From Panorpa germanica (Eukaryota; Arthropoda; Insecta; Mecoptera; Panorpidae): a stretch of 64,000 bases of DNA. This document shows positions 1-11,121 of this stretch, piece by piece. Numbering within the stretch: the stretch's first letter is position 1; every line of letters starts with the position of its first letter. A program made the translations under genes and the position numbers. The notes below the pieces were generated by a model that was not told the DNA's origin, made no database searches, and worked only from the letters and a program-made list of their open reading frames with translations. The stretch covers positions 3,224,001 to 3,288,000 of the forward strand of contig OY783212.1 in assembly GCA_963678705.1 (NCBI GenBank), written 5' to 3'.

Positions 1-13
1 TTGCTTGTTGCAG

Positions 14-140
14 GAATCTATAAATGAATACTCAATGGAATCAAGCTTACCCTTGACACTAAGAGCTTTCCAGTACAATATCCTGGCTTTATTTAAATGG
101 AAAACAGGGTACATCATTACTTATCTATATATAAAATAAT
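14..140 (+). CDS. Possible exon of an upstream gene (partial)
   Basis: The window opens with a pyrimidine-rich tract ending in CAG at 11-13, a good splice acceptor. The frame starting at 14 is open for 42 codons to a TAA at 138-140. A possible donor (GG|GTAC) lies at 109-110, so this could be an internal exon of 14-108 or a terminal exon. An AATAAA-like signal occurs near 268, which would fit a 3' end. I do not recognise the peptide. A single short open frame beside one splice site is weak evidence, so this is only a candidate. Confidence 0.25.
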
Positions 141-772
141 TCAGCGAATGAATTAAAACTTTTATCAAAGACGCACACTACTTTCTAGCATAGGTTCACA
201 CCAGATTACTAGTACAGCTTTTGAAATATATGAAACAAAGAAATGATAATATTTGTTTTACAAGTAATAATAAATCATAAGAAGTACAATGTATAAAACA
301 ATTTTAAATATAATATGTTGGTGCTGTATAAAAAGTAACAACCAGTTCTATATTAACTGCTTACCTATTACCGTATTTACCGTAACAATCATTGCCTATA
401 TTTTAGGTGTCTTTCTCAGCTAAGAATAAATCAAAATGAATACATAATATGAGGCGATGTAACATAGCTTATGTACAAGAGATTAGTACTGAAACCGTTA
501 AATCAGTGACGTTTCCTTGTTTGCTTGATGTTTATTTGAATTCAAGCCTCAAACGCAGATGCATTCTTTTTCGGATAGAATTAAATTCGGATTAATGCCG
601 TATTTATATATATCACACCTTTTTTTTTAGTTCCCCTTTAAAATTATGAAAATCTTTCATCATACTGTCGTTAAACTTTTTTTTACATTTTGGTATCTCA
701 CATGAAAAATATAAACGTTAACTTAGAATTATTAATATAAGAAGATAATGCATTGACATCAAAAAATTCCAG

Positions 773-2158
773 ATTATACAGCGCAATTCAAGCCAACATT
801 ACAAATTCGGCAAATCGTCTAGAAGGATACGCAAAAGAGTTCATAGATCCTGTTTCGGAGAAAATCACAGAAAAATATGAATCATACACATCAAAATTGA
901 AAGTTATTGAATTTGATATAAGTAACGCAACCGAAATTAGAACTGCTGAATTAAAATTTCATGATACTCGAACCAAAGAGCACTGCACGGTAAACAATAA
1001 AAATCATCAAGTTATCTTAAAATATATTTTATTATATTTTAAAAACATTTTTTCAGGCCATAAAAAAAATATTAAAAAATTTGAAGAAAAACTTTAAGAA
1101 AGCTCCGGATAAAGTGGCATATAAGCAGCAATGTGTGGATAAAGTACAATACTTGCAAAGATCTAATGATAAATTTCTCGCTAAAATACAGTATGTCTAT
1201 TTATTATTTTTTATTTTAATTATAAAATTGAATTTTTGCCGTTGTGCTAATAAGATATCATGAAATATTTTCTTTAATTAATGGACTTGTGAACTTTTTT
1301 TTAAGGAGCGTGTTTTTATTTACTTAAAGTTCACGGAATTATAGCCATATCGAATTTGAATTCCAGTTATGCCACGTTTCAGATACGCATAATAAGCGAT
1401 AATAAGTAACAAAAGAAATAAGTAATCGAGATTAGTTTTCCTTTTTCACAACCTTCGTAATATAATACTTGATGGAATACACAACTCAGCTGTTAGTAGT
1501 AAATGACATACTCGGATGTGTCATAAATCGTCGGATGTGTGACACATTGGAATTTTCTATAACGTTGGATCTCTTTAATAATTAAACAGACAAAATGACT
1601 TTTTAAATTCTTAATATCACCTCAAATTGGACATTTGATGCTCGGGTAGCCAATTTTATCAATATATATAGTACAGTTTTGTATAAATTAAGTCATGGTT
1701 CACAAGCTCATTGGATGACTACGTGACTTGGAGAAAATAGTATATAAAAATTACTGCGCTAAAAATATAGCTCTACTTTTAAGGTGCGTGTCCATTCCAT
1801 CTAAAGTTGCTGTTCGAGGCAACCTTATCACCTGCACTAACGATATGGTGCATACCTTCTGTTAATTTCTTTTACCCAAATACCATTTCATTATTCAAAG
1901 CAATTTTTAATAATAAGAATTCAAAATAAGTGAAACGGTTTCATTGGTGTATTCTATATTTATATAGTTTAGTTTATTTTACAACATTTATTATACAAAT
2001 ACTTAAAAACTAAAAAACTAAATTAAAAGTTCTCTTTTATTTATTGCAGGCAGTTTCCTGAAGGAAATTTTACTCCTTCTGAAGTAAAGAAAATAACAAA
2101 AAAAGTGTCTAAGAATACAGCTAAGCTAAAAACTGAGGAAACAAAATGGAGCTCTTAA
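773..2158 (+). CDS. Small lysine-rich coiled-coil protein, possibly FAM92/CIBAR-like (5' end missing)
   Basis: Three exons join in phase: about 773-989, 1057-1190 and 2050-2158 (TAA). The introns are 990-1056 (67 bp, phase 0) and 1191-2049 (phase 2), all GT-AG. The open frame before 773 has no ATG, and AG at 771-772 looks like an acceptor, so an upstream coding exon is missing. The product is about 150 residues, mostly charged and helical, and ends in a lysine-rich tail (KKITKKVSKN). The order of features (a DPxxEK-type helix, then a KAPD turn, then another helix) reminds me of the BAR-like FAM92/CIBAR proteins of cilium bases, but that is a recollection and not an alignment. A polyadenylation signal AATAAA is at 2260-2265, facing the tail of the next gene. 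The second intron contains a decayed MITE (1281-1711). Confidence 0.45.
1281..1711 (+). mobile_element. Decayed copy of the TA-flanked MITE family A
   Basis: The ends read ATGGACTTGTGAAC and GTTCACAAGCTCAT, an imperfect inverted repeat of about 14 bp, with TA just outside the left end. The right half (about 1560-1711) matches the right half of the copies at 36276, 39193 and elsewhere, including the AATAAT..ACAAAATGACTTTT segment and the run just before the end. The left half is much reduced. It lies in the second intron of the coiled-coil gene and carries no coding capacity. Confidence 0.7.
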
Positions 2159-2406
2159 AAAAATTTTATTAACAGATTTTGCATAAAATTATTTGTCGAA
2201 CATATTATAAATAATTTGTATTGTAATTTACATTAATTTTTTATATATAACTCAAACAAAATAAATTCTAAAAAAATATTGTATAATCGAGTTTTATTAT
2301 TGAGAATTTTTTTTATTCGTTTTTCCTTTAAAGTTTTTTGCATAACTTAATTGTTTAATAGTTCTTTCTAAAGCTTCCTTTGGGTTAACTATTTCGATAT
2401 TGCCTT

Positions 2407-5184
2407 TCACCGGAATAGAGACAATTTTTTGCCACTTGGCACTTTTCCTTCTTCGTTTTTTAACCCGGAAGCTATCTCTTGGAGTGAAGGTAATTTTTTA
2501 ATGTCACCTCTAGCTGCGACTGCCGGTGGTGAACTTAGGAAACGTCTAGCTACTCGAACTATATCTTCTGGTCTAATATCCTCTAAATAACAAAAAAAAA
2601 GTTAAGCTTGGGTATAAATTCATAACTCAAAAAATCACATTGAACATGTAGGTAAGTTAGCTTACCTATTGCTTTTATAAAGTGTTCGGGACGTTTTCTC
2701 ATACCAGTAGCCAGTACTTGCCTACCAATGTCCTCAAAAACTACGGGACGCGCTTCCAAATTCATAAGCAACATAGATTGCAATTGTGTTTTAGCTCTCT
2801 GTTAAAAAACATATATTCTTAATAATAATTTATGTTAACTAATAATAATGTTATTAGAAAAAAAGATTTTATTATTAACCCTTACTTACCCTTAATTCTT
2901 GTAAACCGGGACTTGCGGTCATGGCAACTAGTTCTCTACATAAAACCTCAGCGACTCCTCGAATATGTGTTGGTGGTGCACTTGCATGTATACAAAATAA
3001 ACCAGAGTCCCCATATGCATGATTATAAGCAGTTGCACTATACATCCAATGGTATCTTTAAAAAAAAAAAAAATTATACCTACAAATCTTTTACATCGTG
3101 TTATTATTGAAGATGATAGTTTATTTAAAAATAAGAATTATAAATTACCTATTTAATACGTTTGTATACAATCTAGTATACATGCCCTTTCCTGGGCCAC
3201 CAGCAGAAAATGAACCTCCTCCACCCATCATCATATTAAGTACGCAAGCTGCTATAAAATCATGATCCTGATGAGAGCATCCATGCAAACCAATAACAAC
3301 ATGAGCCAGCTCTGGTAAACCTTCCGCAGCATACATTGGTATATCACAGGTCTCCTTTAAATAGAAGCAACTCAAATTAATAATATCGTTGTGTCAATAA
3401 CGGTTCAAACAACACATAATGCAAAATTGGTTATTCTAAGAACTTAAATATAAATCCCCGGTAAACACATTCATTATGTGTATTTAAGGTTTATTTAAGA
3501 TAACAAAAGTTACCCGTTACGGAAACACTGTTACCTAATATACTTTTTTCAAAAATAGGTATATATTTTTTTGCCCATTAACATACATCATAAAACTTCT
3601 AAAGAAAACCTTCTTAATTGTTATAAAATCTTAAAATTACCGTTTTTGATTAACTGTTTTCAAGATAGCTATAAAATAATAAAGGAAGACCGTTTTAGAT
3701 TAAATATTACCATGTTTTGGTTGAGTAAAATATTATGTGAATGTAAGGTAACAACCATGTTTTTGACCGTATGTTTACCGAGTAAATTCAACTTACTTTT
3801 ATCATTCCCCCAGTATATTGAGATAATGAATTATCAACGGGCAATATTTTGGAATCATTGGTGTAGCCTTCGGTATCCCAAATAGGTACTATATTTTCAA
3901 AATATTCTTGCACCAAAGCTACTAAGTGGTCATGATTTACTCCTACACCAGCAACTACCATTCTTTCTGGAGTATGATGATGTTTAAGGTATGTCAGGAG
4001 AACATTACGATCAAGTAGTTGAGCATTTTTAACTGGACATAATTTTGGAAGACCTAATGTATTTTCTCTGTAGGCTGCCTGTATAATACATAATATTATA
4101 GTAATTTTATTATTAATATAAAAACTGTATAAATCATTACATACCGCGTGAATCATGTCCATCAATTTTGTTTCCTGTTCTGGTTTCATTTCCAATGATT
4201 CTAATTCAAAAAGTACAGCTTGCCGAGCTACATTCACTTCTTCAGTAGTTAGCATAGGCCTTAAAACAACTTCTGCTAGCACCTATAAATTTAATATATT
4301 GATTTAAAAGAATTACTGTATAAACATAATTCCATATATTTTTAAACTGCGAGTATGTTATATACATTGAACTGTATTTACCTTAGTCACTGACTCAAGC
4401 CCTCTACTATCTGCGCTAGCAGCGTAAACAAATGTATCTCTTGAACTTTGACAATCACATATGCCCCCATGTTTTTCTAATTCTCTCAATATATTGTCTT
4501 TATTAGGATATGCTACCGTAGACTACAATTAATAAAGTATGTTCAAACATTAACAGCACACGTCATTCTGTTACATATGATATTAATCAAATTTGAAACT
4601 TACGTTAAATGCAAGTTTTTCCAAAAAATGAGAAACCCCATTTGGATAAGCAATTTCATACCTTGGTCCCGAATCTATTACAACTATAAAAAAAATACAA
4701 TTGTTTAGCGGAAATTTAACAGTAAATAAATATTGATCCAATTTCAAAAATTACCTCCAACAGTACAAAACTGTCCAAACCTATTTTCTGATGCAACTCG
4801 TAGTCCATTTTCAAGTCTAGTTACTTTAGTATTGTGGTGTTCTTCCTCTAGGCTAGCATATCTAGGACTGGGTAATTCAAGGGGAACTGATAAAGGAGGA
4901 AGCGGTGTTACTACTTCTGTTGATGGTATATTTACAGTGGATCCGCCACTTTTGGCACTATATCTTCTGAGACACCTACTTTAAAAGACATATAACAACA
5001 TTGTTCATATGAAATCATTATTATCATCATTAGACGTATACATAAATTAGATGTTTTATTGTAATGTGATTATTTAATATTCATAAAATTAGGTTATGTC
5101 TACTAACAAAATTATGTGAGCTTACCTAAGTTTGCCGGGAACCACAAGTTTCGATAATGTTTTCAGATCTAAACGTAGTGCCAT
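2407..5184 (-). CDS. Pmpca: Mitochondrial-processing peptidase subunit alpha
   Basis: Non-catalytic partner of beta-MPP, which cleaves presequences from proteins imported into the mitochondrial matrix. Ten exons in transcription order: 5126-5184, 4755-4978, 4604-4683, 4382-4522, 4145-4282, 3797-4078, 3149-3354, 2890-3055, 2666-2798, 2407-2582. They sum to 1605 nt (534 aa), with every phase consistent. The N-terminus is rich in Arg and Leu with few acidic residues, as expected for a matrix presequence. The zinc-site region reads HFLEK where the catalytic beta subunit has HFLEH, as in other alpha subunits, so no metal catalysis is expected. The glycine-rich substrate-binding loop is intact at residues 352-366 ([15 protein letters not shown]). 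The protein ends in LSLFR, close to the usual alpha-MPP C-terminus. A reverse polyadenylation signal lies near 2293-2298. The gene is head-to-head with the TBC gene and tail-to-tail with the coiled-coil gene. Confidence 0.97.
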
Positions 5185-6596
5185 TTTTATATATGCTAAT
5201 TTTATATACTTCTTATAATTTTTATTACTTAGATTTATTAATGATGAAACATTTGCTATCAATGAATGACAACTTCTTCACATGAATGATCCAGGATCTT
5301 CAAACATTGCTAAGTGCCATTATTGTCTGTTTTTTTTAAATATATGTGGAGACTATAAAAGAATTCATGACATATAATATACTAATATTGTTGGTAAGAA
5401 TTTATTTTGAATATTTACTTTTGAATAATTTTTTAACAAGAAATATGTTCGCATTTGAATGTTGAATTTTATTGGTTATTTTACTATTCAATAGTTTTAG
5501 GTTACCTTGTCTTTTTGATTGGAAGTGATTGGAAGGATAGAAAAAACGATTTATGGTCACCAACATAGACACAACGGATACAATGTTTCTTGAAACAATT
5601 TACAATGTTTATCTATAGTGCCATCTAATACAAACCACTGCAATTTGGTTGTGAACTCATTTTTTAATTGTTTATTTAAATAGATGTTAATGAATATATA
5701 TTTGCGTTTTTATTTTTTTAATTATCATAAATTCATGAAAATATAGCTGCTTAAAATTTGAATTGGAGTGTTGCCGCTTAATCTCTAGGTCATGGTATTT
5801 GAGTCAGTGATGCAGTATTATCTCTGGGGTGCAGGGGACCCAGAGATCAGAAAACATATTTTTAACCTATCCTCTGCTATGTGACGTCATAACTGACTCT
5901 AGAGATTTAGCTTGGATCATAGGCTTGGATCTTGGATTTAGCGGCAACACTCCAATTCAAATTTCAAGCAGCTATATTTCCATTAATTATGATAATTAAA
6001 AAAAATAAAACGCTAATATATATTCATTAACATCTATTCACATCTATTTAAATAAACAATTAAAAAATCGACTCCTGAAAAAATGAGTTCACAACCAAAA
6101 TAAAATTGACGTATATTGTACATAACCTAATTTACATTATTATCTGTTTTTAATCTGTTGTAAGTTTCTAAGGGTTCTAAGCCAAGAATTAATACCAAAA
6201 ATGTTATGTAATATGAGTGAAATTTTTATATTGAATTCTCAACAAAAATCATAGATGGCAAATTAGCAATTAAAAAACATTAATGTAAATATAACACCAT
6301 TAATAACAAGTAATTATCAGTTTTATATCAACAAACATTGTAGATAATAAATATTTAATGTATCCAGTATCTGCCATATCTATGATATATATTTTTGTGA
6401 ATAAAGATAGCGACTATTAAGGATTATTATTGATGTAAAAACAACCACATCGATCGTAAAAATTATATTTAATTATTCTATATTATATTGGAATGATTCA
6501 TCTTAGTTGTTGATATTTCGTCTTATAATATAATAAAGGAAATAAAATGTATCACTTAAAAGTTTTGTAAAAAGAATTAGACTATATATTTTGTCA
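5185..6596. other. Bidirectional intergenic region between Pmpca and the TBC gene
   Basis: About 1.4 kb separates two divergent start codons, so it must hold both promoters and 5' UTRs. I see no coding exon. The centre (5644-6099) is a foldback element. The remaining flanks, about 460 bp next to Pmpca and 500 bp next to the TBC gene, are AT-rich with no motif I would name. Confidence 0.6.
5644..6099. mobile_element. Foldback MITE related to family A
   Basis: Long inverted arms run from about 5644 to 5797 and from about 5937 to 6099. The outer ends are TTTGGTTGTGAACTCATTTT and its complement. The arms contain the same landmarks as the left end of family A copies (CATTTTTTA, AATTGTT, a TTAATGAATAT stretch, a GCGTTT/ACGCC segment, TTTGAATTG). 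The middle of about 140 bp is unrelated and includes a short hairpin (ATCTCTGG / CCAGAGAT). It looks like a family A relative whose two ends are both left-type arms. Confidence 0.75.
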
Positions 6597-8917
6597 TGGC
6601 AAAATCAGTGTTACAGTAAGTTTCTTTTGCATATACATATATTTCACAATTTATTATTTTTATTAGTATCGTAAAATGAGGTTATAAACTGACGTTTCTG
6701 GTACTATTCAATTACAATATATGTATTTACGAGTAAATAATTAATTACACACTATTGTTAATTGTATTTAATTTTTTAAATTACTCATAATTATTCTTAC
6801 AGTTTCTCAGACTGAATTATATAGTTTTGTTACGAATAAAATAATTTTGAGGGGTGGATAAGTTTTGTATTTACATAAACAAAAAATATTACATTTAGTA
6901 TTTGTTTCTCGTATTAAATACTTTACACATGACGTTCTTTGAATTTATTATTTGTTTTAAGCTCCCTTATAAGGGTTAAGATAAAACACATTTAAAAATG
7001 GACCATGAAAATAATAGAATTAGTAATCATTCCTAATTGTATTTAACTATTAATGATACAACTAAAAATACTTTTGTCAAATGCAATTAAAAACTATTAC
7101 AAACAGAAGTAAAATATAAATAAAAACAATGTAAAATGCAGACTCAATTCTTATTAGTAATAATTTTTATGTAGCACTTTAGAAATTTTTATGCCTCTCT
7201 ATCTTCAATTTCGTATAGAGTAATTTAGACCACAATTATAGAATAAATTGTGGATTCTTTTCAAATTTTTTAAATACTTTTTGATTCAGCTCACGTTCAT
7301 TCAGTTGTTGATGGCTTCAAGTTTGGATTAAATCACACTCAAAAATGTATTAATTTTTCAGAAAAACGGATGAATATGGGTTTGAAAGATCAGAAGACTT
7401 TGATTTTGAGCTTTACGAAGCATTTTTGTCAAAATACTTAAAAATTTTAGCAAATAGATCTAAAAAATGGGAAACACTATTAGGATCAGGTCGAACGTTG
7501 AAAAAAAATAGCACTCTTAAAAGATATGTCAGAAAAGGCATTCCAGGTACATTAATTTAATTTTTTTTTTAAACATGTTCATATTTAGTGTGTAGGACAG
7601 ATTATCACAAAGCTCTTTTGAAGCAATGTATTATTTTTCACTAGATTTCTTTTCAAATATAGCCTAATAAAATTTTCTAGGAGCGCACCGGGGCACAGTG
7701 TGGATGATAATTTCTGGAGCTCAGAATTTGAGTTTGCAAGCACCTGGTATTTATGAAAAACTGATACTGACTGATTTAGATGCTGAAATTGTAGATATTG
7801 TCAAAACAGATTTACCAAGAACTTTCCCAGACAATATATTTTTTAAAGATACTGCTCATCGCCAAGCTCAATTATTTAATATATTGGTGGCTTATGCTCA
7901 CAGTAATCGCGACGTAGGATATTGCCAGGGTCTCAATTATATCGCAGGTGAGATGTACTAATTAATATCGTCGAGACTGTATATTATTTTAAGGGTTATC
8001 TAAATTTTACATAAGCATCATTAAATTTAAACATCTTTTAGGTTTGTTGCTGCTTGTGACTAACAATGAGAAAATGTCATTTTGGCTTCTTAAAGTTATG
8101 GTAGAAGAAATTTTACCTCCATATTACACAAGAACAATGGACGGTCTTATTGTTGACATAGAGGTATTTGCTCAACTTGTGCAACTGAAAATGCCTGATG
8201 TTCACAAACATGTTTCAGATATGGGTAAACAAGAACCACTATTTGCATGATTTTTTTATATTAAAAATATTGTTTTTTTTTAATATTACATGATATATTT
8301 ATAATTGTGAATTGTATCTTTCCCCTTTTTATTTTTAGGTTTACCATGGCCTGTAATTTGTACAAAGTGGCTGGTATGTCTTTATGCCGAGGTCCTACCT
8401 ACGGAAACAGTATTGCGTATATGGGATAGTTTGTTTTATGAAGGATCTAAGGTACTAAGTCCTCTGAATTGATGAGATTAAAAGACTTATATAACACTTT
8501 CTATTGCGAAGATACAGAGAACATTTCTCCGATTATTCTATAATAATATAATCTTGTGAAAACGGTTACAAACAGTTCATAATTGTACTTACTTATAGGT
8601 ATTATTTCGAGTGGGGCTAACGCTTATTGGAATCCATCGAACTGAAATTTTAGAAAGTACAGATTTTTCAGCTTTAGCAGATTGCTTTCGTAACATGGTA
8701 AAGGGACGTGCAGTTCTACAGTGCCATGAATTTATGCAGGTAAATAAGGAATACATATTATAAAGTAAATATACATTTTATGAATGCAACTTTGTTACCA
8801 TTTTTATTTTATTTCCAGAGAATATTTAAAGTACCTGGATCTTTGTCTACAAATACAATAAATAATCTTCGATCGAAAATTACAAAAGAACGACTGGAAC
8901 AAACTAGTAATAGGTAG
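6597..8917 (+). CDS. GRTP1: TBC-domain Rab GTPase-activating protein (GRTP1/TBC1D6-like)
   Basis: Stimulates GTP hydrolysis by Rab GTPases in membrane traffic. Seven exons: 6597-6616, 7362-7546, 7681-7947, 8042-8224, 8339-8451, 8599-8739, 8819-8917 (TAG). They total 1008 nt, 335 aa, close to the vertebrate GRTP1 length. A short N-terminal stretch containing YGFERSEDFDF leads into a TBC domain covering nearly the rest. The arginine finger motif is intact (IVKTDLPR, Arg115), as is the glutamine finger (GYCQG, Gln151), so the GAP should be active. Later landmarks, GLPWPVICTKWL and ETVLRIWD, are typical of the family. The start is the ATG of a six-codon first exon, supported by phase closure with exon 2. 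A further 5' UTR exon cannot be excluded. The substrate Rab cannot be told from sequence. Confidence 0.95.
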
Positions 8918-11121
8918 CGAAGAGCAGCAGGTTCTGTATTATTTAAAATGTAAACCACAATTAAATATACCAAAAATTATTATATTAAATTGTATGAAGT
9001 TCTGTTTTTAATTGGAAAGAAACAAATAATAATTGTTTCTAGAATTCTAATTTATAAATTTGATAATTATTATCAAAAGTTTATTCGAATATACCTACTA
9101 CACACGTACAACTACGCCGAAGTGCATTTGTTACATATATACTACGAAAATGCTACATTTGTTTTGCAAGGCATCTTCTAGACTGCCCTTTTCAATTTTT
9201 TTTTTTTGCTCATTTTTTTAAAATGATTTTCCTTAATCTTCAATTCTACTGATTATAATAATGTGAAAATTTAAGATTTTCTTGTAAGATTAAGATGTAT
9301 TGTAAATGAAACTACATCCAATTCCAAATACACTATTTAATTAATTAATTGAATTGAATTAATTGAAGGAAAGTATTTGCTAGTAAATATTATGTGAATT
9401 ATTCGTTAGTTAATAATATATAACTACTTAAAATACATTCCCCGTAATGTTTTCATTCACTTTATATCTGCTTTTACATCATTCTGTAATTTAATAATGG
9501 AAAGTTATATAACAAAAGTTGTCTTTCGACATATATATATATATACATTTTCTAGCGTTAAAAAGCTTATGCAAAATTATATGTTAATATATATTAAATC
9601 TTTCATATATATATAAGTCTTTTGCATTTATTTAACGACAATGTAACAGAATTATGTTAAACTTTGGTAAATAACAAAACATAACATTAGGTAAAAAAAT
9701 GTTACGTTAAATACTACATGAGTTGATATTTTATGTTTAGAGGGCAGTAATAATCGTTACATTTCTCGCAACAAAAGAAATAGTAACGAAAATCGACGTC
9801 GCAAATATTCTGTTCCGTTGAGAGAGGCCTTATGTTCAATTGTGTAATTAATCAGTTAAATGAGGATACATAGATGCCACTAATTTCTCTTATTTTATTG
9901 ACAATATTTTTGTGGTTTTATAAAGTATGTATGTAGAGTTTTTGTACATATGTGAATCTAAATATTTGCACTAACTAAATTTAATAAAACTTATATCTTT
10001 TGTGATGCCTTCACTGTTGGCTTTGATTTATATTCTTGTTAGTATACCCTATCAAACACTATGATTGTAAACACACCTTCTACTTCTCAAATAATATCGT
10101 CTTATGAAATAATTCGAAAAAAGAAATTTTATGATTCTATTAATCTGAAAAGTGTAATTATATGATTCTAATTGCAATAAAATTTATTTCACTACGTTAT
10201 ATATTATGTTTATATATTTATTTTATATATATATTTAAAGGGTCAGTTACGTTTATGAAACTATTAAGCGGATTTTACACAATCCGTTAAAGTTACAATA
10301 CATATTATATATCTAATTAAAAAATGTAGAATTGTACGGCTTTAGTTTCAGAATTATTGAAAGCTAATTATTTTCAATTAAAAAATGAAAAGTGTTAATG
10401 GCAACTGTAAAGAGATAAAGATCATTTGAAAAGTTTCTAGCCCCAAATGGTTAATGTTTATTGTTCAAATGATCCTTCATATGCTTAAGTTTGATGTTAA
10501 CAGTTTCAAACTACTGAGTTTGTTTGTTATGAATTTGAAAAGAATATTGTTTTCTTCTCTTAAGTCCAAAACTTTCTTTTCTTTAATTATTGTACTTGAC
10601 TACCGCCCAAAGAGTAATTATTTACCCACTTATGTAATGACTAATTTCGTATTTTTGTATGACTGTTCTCGCTGTCATCAAACATGGCGGCAAGGTGTTC
10701 CCGTCCCGTGTTATCTTGGTGTGTCGTTGATTGCATGACGTGAAACTCTGGAAGAATTATTATTTTTGTGAAGTTTTTGTAAAAATTGTGAAATATTATA
10801 TTATTTATATCCATATTTCTAAAAAAAGAAGTAAGAATATCTGTCAGTGAGTACTTGTGGGAGTAAATGTTCTAAATAGACATTAACATTACGTTTTGAC
10901 AATTTAAGTGTAGGTAAACAATTCTGATATAAAAAATCTATTTGCATTTCTGACGTCCGAAAAAAAGTATAACATAATAAATGCTTAGTACAATTAAAAA
11001 AGAGTACAAAAACAACTACATATCTAATAATAGTGTTAGTTTTGAATAACTATATTTACAGTAAATTTTTATAGTAAACAATTGTTTAATTTATACATAT
11101 TGTGAATTTTACATCACAGTT
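8918..11121. other. Intergenic: TBC 3' UTR and phosphatase promoter/5' UTR
   Basis: No coding exon is supported here. The stretch is AT-rich, with short TA runs at about 9530-9545 and 10225-10240. Around 10660-10740 composition changes to a GC-richer patch containing ATGGCGGC, followed by a 19-codon open frame ending TGA at 10736-10738. ATGGCGGC resembles the insect Pleiohomeotic/YY1 core and is common near metazoan promoters, so transcription of the downstream phosphatase may start nearby. That is inference. Confidence 0.4.

Noticed and set aside
3571-3885. 104-codon plus-strand frame
   Set aside because: Overlaps a Pmpca intron and exon antisense. Peptide composition follows AT-rich intron sequence.
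4733-4984. 83-codon plus-strand frame
   Set aside because: Exactly antisense to Pmpca exon 2, whose translation is an unmistakable MPP alpha segment.
10454-10738. 94-codon plus-strand frame before the phosphatase
   Set aside because: No homology recognised and composition typical of AT-rich sequence. Only its GC-rich 3' part is of interest, as possible promoter or upstream ORF.
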